Part shown: one piece after another, positions 17,058 through 25,827 of the stretch
Layout: each line of letters opens with the position of its first letter
Position numbering within the stretch: position 1 is the stretch's first letter
Assembly: GCA_028245195.1 (NCBI GenBank)
Contig: JAOKCF010000003.1
Coordinates: forward strand, 182,830 to 246,829
Origin: Vicingaceae bacterium
GTDB lineage: Bacteria; Bacteroidota; Bacteroidia; Flavobacteriales_E; Vicingaceae
Reading direction: 5' to 3'
Length of the DNA: 64,000 bases
Translations under genes and position numbers: made by a program
Notes under the pieces: model-generated
What the model was told of the DNA's origin: nothing
Database searches by the model: none
Seen by the model: the letters and a program-made list of their open reading frames with translations, nothing else

Positions 17058-19369
17058 TTATTTTTCGGTTTTGATACGGTGATTATTTTTATACAAAACG
17101 ATAGGGATGGTCTTATTGCTTTTCAATATCTTGAACACATTTAAGTCTATTTCTCTTAGTAAAAAGTCAGCTGCTAAGCTTGATTTCTAGCCTGGAGAAT
17201 TTCCTCTAATAAAAAACTCTATATCGCTAGATTTTGAGAGGGGAGAGAATTCCAATTGAACCAGACTCCAATCTTCAAAATGAATAAAAGTTGACGTGGC
17301 GACTTTCCTAACTGACTGAATTGTTTTTCCATTTTTTGCGATCTCTTTAACTACAAATTCTAAATGATTCAAATCATCTTGACCTCTATTTTTAAAGTTA
17401 TTACTCAACCAAATAGATGCCTCGTAAATAGTGCCAACCTCTAGAGAAGATGAGCTTATATTTAGTAATTTATTGTCTTCTTGCTGGTCAATTTCTATGT
17501 AGTTGTTTGAAAACTGAACTTTTTTATTGCTAAGGATTGGATCACCTTCTTTAAATTCATGGTAGTGAAAAAGTTTAGTTGAATCTGAAAGGTAAAACCC
17601 ATCTATATAAATGAGTGTAGAGTCTGATTCAAAAACCGCTATCTCTTTTTGGGCAGTATTTTCAAAAACCGTACGATATGGCAACAATCCAATAGAAATG
17701 TCATCTATTTGCTTTATCCATTGAGCCGATTGAAGTAAGCGGTTCTCCTCTTTTGCAAGCTGGTCTTTTTTATTCCAAATCACTAAAAACGGCAGTGTAG
17801 AAGTTAGGTCGGACTCCATGTTCTACTTATAGAAACTCGGGGCAAAAAATTGCATTTCATTTCTACTTTCTTGCAGAGAAATACGGGTCAAATAACTTGC
17901 AGTAAGCGGCAATCCTGTATAATAAGAAAGCAGCATTTAATTCACATAGGTTTCATTTGATGCCTCTTTTTCGTAATTATCGCTGCCTATGTTATAAAAT
18001 GGCATGGGAACTATAGCTTGAAATTTTGAAGCATCTAAAACTTCAAGGATGGAAGAAAAGTCTTTGTCAAGTTGTTCTTGATTGAAACTGTTAGCTGCCT
18101 GACTTATTTTGCTGCCCACTTCTACATGGTAGGGCAGTCCTTCAGCAATCATTAATGTCGGAAGTAGTAGTAAAATCAGTGCTTTTCCTACTTTGGATTG
18201 AATGCGTTCTGACCAAAAATTGATTAAGTAAAATGTGTAAACCGAGATGGCAAAATAGAACACCCAAGCAAATCGGCCAACGGCTCTAAATTGTTTTAAT
18301 AAGGGAAAATAATCTAACAAACCTTCCATTCCAAAGCGAAACGGAATTCCAAAGGAAAATACTAAAAGTAGCAAAGCAGCAAGTAGTATTTTATTAAGGG
18401 GCAGGGCATCTTGTTTGGTAAAATATCGCAACAAGAAAATGGCAATAAACGGTAGTAAAATAATTGTACCCAAGCCAATGTATGCCCAACCTTCCCAAGT
18501 TTGAGTAAAGTTTTGGAGTTGATTTAAAATGAAATCTTTTAGTGGACCATGATGTGGCAGAAGTATGGCGTCAAAGTCGGCATAATACTCGAAAAAGCCA
18601 TATGGATTATCTGTTCTGTTGGTGTGAACGTCACTAAAGACTTTAACTGTTAAGAACGGAAGCACTGAAAGAATTACACTTCCTAAAATATACCACGAAT
18701 TTGCTTTTTTGAAACGATGGAGTGAACCGTCAATTAAAAAGTAGGCAATTAAAATAGAGATGGAAATGACGCCCAAATAGGCATGTATAAAAAGCAATGC
18801 AGTATGAAAAATAGTGAGGTAAATCTGGTGTTTCCCTGATCGTTCTTTACCAATAAACTTGAGTAGCCCTAAAAAACAAAGAGGAATAACAAAAGAGTAT
18901 GAAAGCGCAAAATGACCTTCTAATCTAAAAATTTGTGGTGCCAAAATTAAAATTGCCCATGCGCCCAAAATCGCTAAAAATGCATTGATTTTTAATTCGC
19001 GCAGCAGTAGAAAAAGCACTAATGCTGAAATCAAGAAAGAGATTAGCATGGTTAAATTAAGTATGCCAATGGAATAGCTAGCGATGCTAGGGGAAATGAA
19101 ATTGAGTGGTTTTAAAATACTGATGAGAATAGGGTGTCCATCGGTGTATAAAAAGTTTTCTCCGTAGGGATAGTTGAAACCTTCAAAATTGCTTCGACTT
19201 TCGTTGTTTTTTATTTGATAGGCATATAGGTGAAGTAATTCTTTATTCCATCTCCATTGCCACTGAACAAGTAGCTGTTCGGACTAAACATAACCTTTCC
19301 ATAAAAGCACAGCATAAAAACAAGTGCACCAATAAGGGTAATGAAGCGAAAAGGGGAATGACTCTTCAT
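17058..19369 (-). pseudogene. Broken gene for a large polytopic membrane protein (GT-C/YfhO-like)
   Basis: Reading through gives about 770 codons from ATG 19369 (MKSHSPFRFITLIGAL) to TAA at 17058-17060. A two-base insertion in TATATGCC near 19220 shifts the frame. In-frame stops follow: TAA at 17937-17939, TAG near 17826, and TAG at 17187-17189. ORF-track pieces 17937-19049 and 17187-17819 belong to it. The first two thirds have 8 or more membrane helices with RLEGHFALSYSF, an LPHHG loop and RAVGRFAWVFYF, resembling large membrane glycosyltransferase-like proteins of Bacteroidota; the C-terminal part is a soluble beta-rich domain. The exact family is uncertain. Flanking genes are intact. Confidence 0.82.
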
Positions 19370-19405
19370 CTTTTTCTTCAAAAGTAAGGTAGTTCCTTCG
19401 ATTAC

Positions 19406-19993
19406 TTATTGCTGGATTGCTGCAACCTTAAATTTAATTTTAAAGAAGTCTTTAATAACTTTGTCACCAAGGTTATCGAAAAACGAACCAGAACCATACC
19501 GAATGTCATATTCTGTTCGGTTGATGTCTACTTCTCCAACGGCTACCATTTTTGCGCTATCTTTTAGAAGGGTAACGTCAAATTCAATGTGTTTTGAGAT
19601 GCCTTTAATTTCCAAATCTGCAAAAACTTTTAGCTTATCCGCTTCATGTTTTTCGCTTTTTATAACTGTCAATTTACCTGTGGGATGGTTTTTTACAGCG
19701 AAGAAGTCGGGAGAAATTATATGATTTCGCAATTTTTCATTTTGCCCCTTATCTTCAATGTCGTTGATTTTTATGCTTTGCATATTGATGATAAACTCAC
19801 CTTTTGATATCAAGTTATTTTCGAATACATAACTGCCATTTTTTAATTCAATTACTCCACTGTGCTGTCCGGTGACTTTGCGACCGATCCATTCTACCGA
19901 GCTAATTTCTGTGTTTACTTTATAATTTTCTTGAGCTATACTTGTGATAGTAGTAAAAGCTAATGCCAATAAAGGGAGCGACACTTTTATCAT
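19406..19993 (-). CDS. YceI-family periplasmic lipid-binding-like protein
   Basis: The 195-residue protein begins with a Sec signal peptide ending at about residue 20 (TSIAQ), followed by a YceI lipocalin-like beta barrel: YKVNTEISSVEWIGRKVTGQHSG, GEFIINMQSIKI, and the final VGEVDINRTEYDIRYGSG. YceI proteins bind isoprenoid or other amphiphilic ligands in the periplasm; the ligand here is unknown. It is a single gene with its own promoter box at 20020-20027. Confidence 0.92.
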   Translation of the reverse strand: MIKVSLPLLALAFTTITSIAQENYKVNTEISSVEWIGRKVTGQHSGVIELKNGSYVFENNLISKGEFIINMQSIKINDIEDKGQNEKLRNHIISPDFFAVKNHPTGKLTVIKSEKHEADKLKVFADLEIKGISKHIEFDVTLLKDSAKMVAVGEVDINRTEYDIRYGSGSFFDNLGDKVIKDFFKIKFKVAAIQQ

Positions 19994-20019
19994 TTTGATG
20001 GTGTTGATGGTTATAAGAC

Positions 20020-20027
20020 CAAATGTA
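20020..20027 (-). promoter_or_regulatory. TANNTTTG -7 box of the YceI gene
   Basis: On the minus strand the sequence is TACATTTG, an exact consensus match about 27 nt before the ATG at 19993. Confidence 0.65.
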
Positions 20028-20131
20028 GTGTGCTTGAATCAAATCCGGGAAACGTTTTCTACTTATTTTATAAAAATTAACAGGTAAAAAACGAAATCAA
20101 TTCTAAAGCGTTGTGTTTTTCTTTTGAAGTA

Positions 20132-21226
20132 ATGTCTGAAGAGCTGCCCGAATTCCGTAAAATAATTCACATAGATATGGATGCGTTTTATGCTTCGGTA
20201 GAGCAAATGGACCGCCCAGAACTAAAGGGTAAGCCATTGGCTGTTGGCGGCTCTAGACAAAGAGGAGTTGTAGCAGCGGCGAGTTACGAAGCCCGGGCTT
20301 TTGGTGTTCACTCTGCTTTGGCGTCAAGCATTGCAGCAAGACGATGTCCAAATTTGATTTTTGTAAAACCGCGCTTTGATCGATACAAAGAAATTTCTTC
20401 TCAAATTATGGAGATTTTTCAAATCTACACAGATTTAGTTGAGCCACTTTCTCTAGACGAAGCTTACTTGGATGTTACTTACAATAAAAAAGAATTAAAG
20501 TCGGCGATTAAAATTGCCATGCTTATTCGCGAAGAAATAAAAATTAAGGTAGGCTTAACTGCTTCAGCAGGAGTTTCTTTTAACAAGTTTTTAGCAAAAA
20601 TAGCTTCTGATTTGGACAAGCCAGACGGACTAAGTGTGATTTTACCAGAACAAGCGATTCGGTTTATGGAGGAATTGCCCATTGAAAAGTTTCATGGCAT
20701 TGGGAAAGTAACTGCCAAAAAAATTAATGTCCAAGGAATTTTTAAAGGTGCTGATTTGATGAAGTTAGAACGCAGCGAATTGCTATGTCGCTATGGAAAT
20801 GCGGGCAAGCATTACCACAACATTGTTACCGCTAATGACCGCAGAGAGGTGAAACCAGATCGTATTCGAAAGTCTATTGGTGCGGAAAATACCTTTTCTA
20901 AGGATTTGTTTGAAGAAAATGAAGTTCTGGAAGCGTTGCAACACATTCATGAAACCCTAATGCGACGAATTGAAAAAACGAATCGTGAGGGAAGGACGAT
21001 AACACTTAAAATAAAGTACCACTATTTTACGGTAAAAAGGAGATCTAAGAGTATCGACCATTTTACGAGTTCTGCCGCTGTTGTTTGGCAAACCGTATTG
21101 GAATTGTTGCACCAACCCGAGTATTTGGAAAAAGACGTCCGCTTATTGGGTATTACGCTATCGCAACTAGATAATGAATATAAAATGAATGGATTAGGGG
21201 GGTATCAGTTGACTCTTTATTTTTAG
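20132..21226 (+). CDS. dinB: DNA polymerase IV (Y-family)
   Basis: The protein has 364 residues from ATG 20132. The ORF track begins seven codons earlier at a TTG, but MSEELPEFRKIIHIDMDAFY is the usual DinB beginning. Catalytic acidic residues lie in DMDAFYASVEQ and SLDEAYLDVT; SAGVSFNKFLAKIASD and the helix-hairpin-helix region FHGIGKVTAKKI follow, then the little-finger domain. The C-terminus ends LTLYF and may act as a weak clamp-binding end. The enzyme performs translesion synthesis in the cytosol. No LexA-type operator is evident. Confidence 0.95.
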   Translation: MSEELPEFRKIIHIDMDAFYASVEQMDRPELKGKPLAVGGSRQRGVVAAASYEARAFGVHSALASSIAARRCPNLIFVKPRFDRYKEISSQIMEIFQIYTDLVEPLSLDEAYLDVTYNKKELKSAIKIAMLIREEIKIKVGLTASAGVSFNKFLAKIASDLDKPDGLSVILPEQAIRFMEELPIEKFHGIGKVTAKKINVQGIFKGADLMKLERSELLCRYGNAGKHYHNIVTANDRREVKPDRIRKSIGAENTFSKDLFEENEVLEALQHIHETLMRRIEKTNREGRTITLKIKYHYFTVKRRSKSIDHFTSSAAVVWQTVLELLHQPEYLEKDVRLLGITLSQLDNEYKMNGLGGYQLTLYF

Positions 21227-21269
21227 AAAATTCTTCGAATTAACTGTTGTGTGGCAAAAGGATAAAAGC

Positions 21270-21277
21270 TAATTTTG
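21270..21277 (+). promoter_or_regulatory. Promoter of sucD (-33 TTG, -7 TANNTTTG)
   Basis: TAATTTTG is an exact -7 match. A TTG at 21246-21248 sits 21 bp upstream, within the normal spacing for the Bacteroidota primary sigma factor. The start codon is about 35 nt downstream. Confidence 0.7.
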
Positions 21278-21311
21278 GAATCCTTATAAAAAGAACTAAA
21301 CGAAATATAAA

Positions 21312-22181
21312 ATGAGTGTTTTAGTAAACAAAGATTCAAAAGTAATTGTACAAGGATTTACCGGTAGTGAAGGTACTTTTCATGCAGGTCAAATGATCGA
21401 ATACGGAACGAATGTTGTTGGTGGTGTTACTCCTGGGAAAGGTGGTCAATCTCACTTAGAACGTCCTGTTTTCAACACTGTTTCTGAGGCAGTTGAAAAG
21501 GCTGGAGCGAACGTATCCATCATTTTTGTGCCGCCCGCATTCGCTGCAGATGCAATTATGGAAGCTGCTGAGGCAGGTATCAAAGTAATCATTTGTATTA
21601 CGGAAGGTATCTCGACCAAAGACATGATTATGGTAAAGCAATACTTGTCTAATAAGGCGTGTACTTTAGTTGGTCCTAACTGTCCAGGTTTAATTACCCC
21701 AGGTGAAGCGAAAGTTGGGATTATGCCAGGATTTGTTTTCAAGAAAGGGAATATCGGTATTGTCTCTAAATCTGGAACATTAACTTACGAAGCAGCTGAC
21801 CAAGTGGTAAAAGCTGGTTTAGGAATTACAACAGCTATCGGTATTGGTGGAGATCCAATTATTGGAACAACAACAAAGGAAGCAGTTGAATTGTTAATGA
21901 GCGATCCTGAAACCAAAGGAATCATCATGATTGGTGAGATTGGTGGAAATATGGAAGCAGATGCTGCCAATTGGATTAAAGCAAACGGAACGAAGCCGGT
22001 TGTAGGATTTATTGCTGGTCAAACTGCTCCTGCAGGAAGAACAATGGGCCACGCCGGTGCAATTGTTGGTGGAGCTGACGATACGGCTGAAGCAAAAATG
22101 AAAATTATGAGAGCTTGTGGAATTACTGTAGCTGATTCTCCTGCTGAAATTGGTAAATTAATGGCCGGTTTAATGAAATAA
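21312..22181 (+). CDS. sucD: Succinate-CoA ligase, alpha subunit
   Basis: The 289-residue protein has the CoA-binding N-terminal domain (VQGFTGSEGTFHAGQM), the GPNCPGLI segment and the phosphohistidine loop GHAGAIVGG near residue 245. With SucC (not in this window) it converts succinyl-CoA to succinate with nucleotide triphosphate formation in the TCA cycle. It is a single gene with its own promoter and terminator, so sucC and sucD are separated in this genome. Confidence 0.97.
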   Translation: MSVLVNKDSKVIVQGFTGSEGTFHAGQMIEYGTNVVGGVTPGKGGQSHLERPVFNTVSEAVEKAGANVSIIFVPPAFAADAIMEAAEAGIKVIICITEGISTKDMIMVKQYLSNKACTLVGPNCPGLITPGEAKVGIMPGFVFKKGNIGIVSKSGTLTYEAADQVVKAGLGITTAIGIGGDPIIGTTTKEAVELLMSDPETKGIIMIGEIGGNMEADAANWIKANGTKPVVGFIAGQTAPAGRTMGHAGAIVGGADDTAEAKMKIMRACGITVADSPAEIGKLMAGLMK

Positions 22182-22221
22182 GAAAATAATTGTCAAGGTT
22201 CAATTGACAATTTGAAAATAT

Positions 22222-22261
22222 AAAAGGCCCTTTTCAACTTGCGTTAAAACGGGCCTTTTTG
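22222..22261 (+). terminator. Rho-independent terminator of sucD
   Basis: AAAAGGCCC pairs with GGGCCTTTTT; inner TTTT/AAAA pairs lengthen the stem. A T run follows. Because the stem is flanked by A and T runs it could also terminate the oncoming YdcF-side transcript. Confidence 0.85.
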
Positions 22262-22321
22262 GTATAAAGTATTCTTAAAGTTTGAATTATAGCTAATTAA
22301 CTTTACAAGAAGTTACTGAGA

Positions 22322-23074
22322 TTAACAATATCCCTTTACTTTATAACTCAATATTCCTACCCATTCGTGCAGCAACCAATACCACTGCATAATTACTCTT
22401 GGACTTGGTGCTAGAAGTTTATAGAGCTCAAAGCGGTTGTCTTCATAGCTCATATAGTCTACTGAAAAAGGAGCAGGGGAACTGCCTAATTTTTTAAAAC
22501 AGGCTAAGCTGCGCACCATGTGGGTTGCTGAGGTAGAGAGTAATAGTCGATTATCTTTGTTGACCAACTCTACTGCAAATTTTGCATTTTCATAAGTGTT
22601 TCGGGAATTGGTGTCGAGCAATATATCTTTTTGCTTTATACCTAAACTCAACAAGTATTTTTCAATGTGCAAGGCTTCTGCGTTTTCTTTGTCAAGCCTT
22701 CCAGAACCTCCGGCGAAAAGAATTTTTTTCACTTGACCACTAAAATAGAGTGGCAATACATTCATTAAGCGTTCGCTGTTCCCGTGAAAGGCTGATTGAC
22801 TGTGGAATTCATCGTAGTTGGATATGCCTCCCAAAACAATTGCAACATCAAATTTTTCATTGGCGCGAAAAGTTGGAATTTGGTTTTCCCAAACTCGGCA
22901 TACTTCATTAAAAATAAACTGATTAGAGAAGAAAAGTAAAACAACTAACGCAGTAATTCGATACGTTTTTCTTCTCTTTGTCACTTTTGAGCCAAGAGAA
23001 AGAATTAAAAGTGCAACCACCCAAACCAATGGTTGAAGCAGGAAAAACAGTACTTTTGAGAGGATGAAGAACAT
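22322..23074 (-). CDS. YdcF/ElyC family (DUF218) membrane-anchored protein
   Basis: The 250-residue protein has two N-terminal membrane helices (about residues 5-55) and a DUF218 domain with VAIVLGGISNYDE, LFAGGSGRLD, DTNSRNTYENA and a C-terminal STSATHMVRSLACF. The layout is like ElyC/YdcF proteins linked to envelope and peptidoglycan precursor metabolism; the biochemical activity is not established. Its ATG overlaps the hemG stop (TAATG), so translation is coupled. It ends the minus-strand heme run. Confidence 0.85.
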   Translation of the reverse strand: MFFILSKVLFFLLQPLVWVVALLILSLGSKVTKRRKTYRITALVVLLFFSNQFIFNEVCRVWENQIPTFRANEKFDVAIVLGGISNYDEFHSQSAFHGNSERLMNVLPLYFSGQVKKILFAGGSGRLDKENAEALHIEKYLLSLGIKQKDILLDTNSRNTYENAKFAVELVNKDNRLLLSTSATHMVRSLACFKKLGSSPAPFSVDYMSYEDNRFELYKLLAPSPRVIMQWYWLLHEWVGILSYKVKGYC

Positions 23075-24432
23075 TAAATCAAGGATTTAGCTACTAAGTT
23101 ACCATTTTTCACGCAATCGCTTACGGAGATGCCTTTGTAAAAGTTAGAAGCAATTTTGAAGTTATGATGTGCATCAAGAAATAGGTCTATTTCGGCTTCA
23201 ATTTTTCGGTAACCTATTTCGTATTGTGGAATTCCCATTTTCCAACGGACAATGTTGGTGAGTTCAAAGTCGCCTTTTATTCCAAGCAATTCTCTTAAGC
23301 AATCAGTTACTTCTTCTAACACTTCTTCATCGCTTTTGTCTACAATTTCCGGGTAGCGAGCTCCTCCGCAAATTACCGTAATTAAGTCCTTCCCGTTAGG
23401 AGCTGTGTGCGGGAAAAAGTGGCTGTTGAACAAAAGGCCTAAAAAGGGAACTTTCTCTGCATTGCGGCTCAAAATGCCAAATGCCTTTTCGGAAAATGCC
23501 ATGTTTTTCGAGTCAAAGCCCAAGTGAACTGCCATGGCGGGTTCGTAATTAATTTTGTATAAATTACTGCTTAGGCCAAAAGCAAAATTGTGAATCAACT
23601 CCGCTAAAGCATATGCAGGCAAAGCAGAAATAACGTGAGATGCTATAACCGATTTTTGCGCTCCGTTTTGCTCGAAGTCAATGGTATATTTTTTATTGGC
23701 GTATTCAATTTTGGTGCAAATTGCTCCCCAATGAACATTTTCTTTTACTTTTTCGTGAAGAGCAGCTATGAGTTGCTGAAGTCCATTTTTAAATGTAAAA
23801 ATTTTCTGTTTTGGTAATCCATTTTTTTCATTCTCCAACTTCTTCGCCTTCATTATTTTGAATGCGCCTTTTACAATGGATCCGTATTTTTCTTCCGCCT
23901 CCATGAGCATATTCATGGTGTACTTAGCGCTCATTTTATAAGGGTCTCCGGCATAAATCCCGGTAACAAAAGGTATAATAAAATTGTCTAGAATTTGCTT
24001 GCCCAAACGGCGTTCCACAAAGGTGGCTAAACTTTCGTCTTCGGTTGCACTTGCAGAACTATTAAAGGGCTCTTTTAAAACTGAAAGCAAAGTAGAAAAG
24101 CTAAAAAGCTTACTCTTTAGCATCTTTTTGAAGTCATTCGGAAAGGCTTCAATTTTACCATTTTTTAGTACAAATCGATTGTTTGACGCTTTTTCTTCGG
24201 GGAAAATGAGTTCCTCCCACAGTCCTAATTCTTCGATCAGTTTTTTAATCTCGGCATTGTTGATTAAGACTGTATTGGGTCCATGCTCTACCGTGAAGCC
24301 TTGTTTTTGAGAAGATTGAACTTTGCCACCAAAGGCAGGGGTAGCTTCTAGTAGGAAGAATTCTATTCCGGCTTTTTTAAGCTCAAACGCTGCAGATAAA
24401 CCGCTGATTCCGCCTCCGAGTATCGCAATCAT
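23074..24432 (-). CDS. hemG: Protoporphyrinogen/coproporphyrinogen oxidase, FAD-dependent (HemY/HemG type)
   Basis: The 452-residue flavoprotein begins with the FAD dinucleotide fold IAILGGGISGLSAAFEL and has the PPOX pattern (VEHGPNTVLI, FIIPFVTGIYAGDPYKMS, and the C-terminal GISVSDCVKNGNLVAKSL that closes the FAD site). It oxidises protoporphyrinogen IX, or coproporphyrinogen III, in late heme synthesis; the substrate cannot be told apart by eye. The start overlaps the hemN stop (ATGA) and the end overlaps the YdcF start, forming a tightly coupled heme unit. Confidence 0.93.
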   Translation of the reverse strand: MIAILGGGISGLSAAFELKKAGIEFFLLEATPAFGGKVQSSQKQGFTVEHGPNTVLINNAEIKKLIEELGLWEELIFPEEKASNNRFVLKNGKIEAFPNDFKKMLKSKLFSFSTLLSVLKEPFNSSASATEDESLATFVERRLGKQILDNFIIPFVTGIYAGDPYKMSAKYTMNMLMEAEEKYGSIVKGAFKIMKAKKLENEKNGLPKQKIFTFKNGLQQLIAALHEKVKENVHWGAICTKIEYANKKYTIDFEQNGAQKSVIASHVISALPAYALAELIHNFAFGLSSNLYKINYEPAMAVHLGFDSKNMAFSEKAFGILSRNAEKVPFLGLLFNSHFFPHTAPNGKDLITVICGGARYPEIVDKSDEEVLEEVTDCLRELLGIKGDFELTNIVRWKMGIPQYEIGYRKIEAEIDLFLDAHHNFKIASNFYKGISVSDCVKNGNLVAKSLI

Positions 24433-25790
24433 ATGGTCATGGAAAAAAGTTTTGTGCTTGGTTTTACGCCTAAAAGTTTGGCATCAAAAGCCATACAAAT
24501 GTTCCGCACAAAAGGTTTGCCTTTTTCAGTTACCATTAGTGAATTGTCTTTGATGATTAACAAATCATCCTGAATCATTTCTTCCAAACGGCCTTCAGCT
24601 TTAAACACTAATTTGTGCTGCAGCGCTTTGTCTTTCCAATCGGTTTCGAAGTGGCACATAATGTTTAAAATGTGCTTTCTGATAATTAAGTCTTCCTCGG
24701 TTAATAAGTGACCTTTAAAAATAGGAATCTCGTTTTTTTCTAATTCTTCGTAATACTCTTCTACCGTTTTTACATTCTGTGCAAAAGCATACCAACTATC
24801 ACTAATACTAGAAACTCCCAAGCCAACCATCAGTTGAGTTTTAGAAGCTGTGTAGCCCATGAAGTTACGATGCAAGGTTTTTGCATCATAAGATTGGTAC
24901 ATTTCGTCTGTTTCCAAAGCGAAATGATCCATTCCAACTTCTTTGTAACCCGCGTCTAACAATAAGCGATAGCCAGTCTCGTACATTGCTCTTTTTACTT
25001 CAGGTGCCGGCAAGTCGTTTTCGTCAAATCCACGCTGTCCATTTCCTTTAATCCAAGGAACATGAGCATAACTGTAAAACGCAATGCGTTCGGGCATTAG
25101 TTTTTTTACTTGCTCAATCGTATCTTCAATGCTTCCAATAGTTTGAAAAGGTAGGCCATAAACTAAATCGAAGCTCGTAGAATTATACCCTAACTCTCGG
25201 CTAATTTCCGTTACCTCGGCCACGTTTTTATACGGTTGAAATCTGTTAATGGAACGTTGAACTTTTTCATCAAAGTCTTGGACTCCGTAGCTTGCTCGCT
25301 TAAATCCGTGTTTGGCCATCACTTCCAAATGTTCTCTTTTGGTATTGTTGGGATGCCCTTCAAAACTGTAAGAGTGTTTTTCTGGTACAATGCCTTTCCC
25401 TAATATTCCTGTAAGTAAGGTGTCTAAACTTTCTGGTCTAAAAAAAGTAGGAGTTCCTCCACCAAAGTGCAATTCGCTGATAATTGGCTTTTCATCGAAT
25501 AACTCAAAATACAAATCCCATTCTTTTAAAACAGCAGTAATATATGGTGATTCCACGCTGTGATTTTTAGTAATTCGTTTGTTGCAACCACAAAAAGTGC
25601 ATAAGCTTTCGCAAAAAGGCAAGTGAATGTAAAGACTGATGCCTTCTTGGGCATTACTTTCTTTAAAAGATTGCTTTACAGTTTCTATCCAAACGGACTT
25701 TTGAATGCCTTCCTTGTTCCAGAAAGGAACAGTTGGGTAGGAGGTGTAACGAGGGCCTGGTATGTTGTATTTAGCTATGAGATTTTCCAC
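24429..25790 (-). CDS. hemN: Oxygen-independent coproporphyrinogen III oxidase (radical SAM)
   Basis: The 453-residue protein has HemN signature sequences: N-terminal IPGPRYTSYPTVPFW, the radical SAM cysteines in CESLCTFCGCNKR, HFGGGTPTF, and ASYGVQDFDEKVQ. It decarboxylates coproporphyrinogen III to protoporphyrinogen IX under low oxygen. The start is GTG (MENLIAKYN), placed where HemN proteins begin. It follows the CotH gene by 37 bp. A TACTTTTG sequence at 25795-25802 matches the -7 box but is so close to the start codon that the transcript would be leaderless. Confidence 0.95.
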   Translation of the reverse strand: MENLIAKYNIPGPRYTSYPTVPFWNKEGIQKSVWIETVKQSFKESNAQEGISLYIHLPFCESLCTFCGCNKRITKNHSVESPYITAVLKEWDLYFELFDEKPIISELHFGGGTPTFFRPESLDTLLTGILGKGIVPEKHSYSFEGHPNNTKREHLEVMAKHGFKRASYGVQDFDEKVQRSINRFQPYKNVAEVTEISRELGYNSTSFDLVYGLPFQTIGSIEDTIEQVKKLMPERIAFYSYAHVPWIKGNGQRGFDENDLPAPEVKRAMYETGYRLLLDAGYKEVGMDHFALETDEMYQSYDAKTLHRNFMGYTASKTQLMVGLGVSSISDSWYAFAQNVKTVEEYYEELEKNEIPIFKGHLLTEEDLIIRKHILNIMCHFETDWKDKALQHKLVFKAEGRLEEMIQDDLLIIKDNSLMVTEKGKPFVRNICMAFDAKLLGVKPSTKLFSMTI

Positions 25791-25827
25791 ATAACAAAAG
25801 TAAGCGGAACTATAACACCATTAAAAA

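Noticed and set aside
25795-25802. TACTTTTG as the hemN promoter
   Set aside because: It matches the -7 box but lies 4 nt before the GTG start, so the message would lack a leader or start inside the gene. Kept only as a remark.
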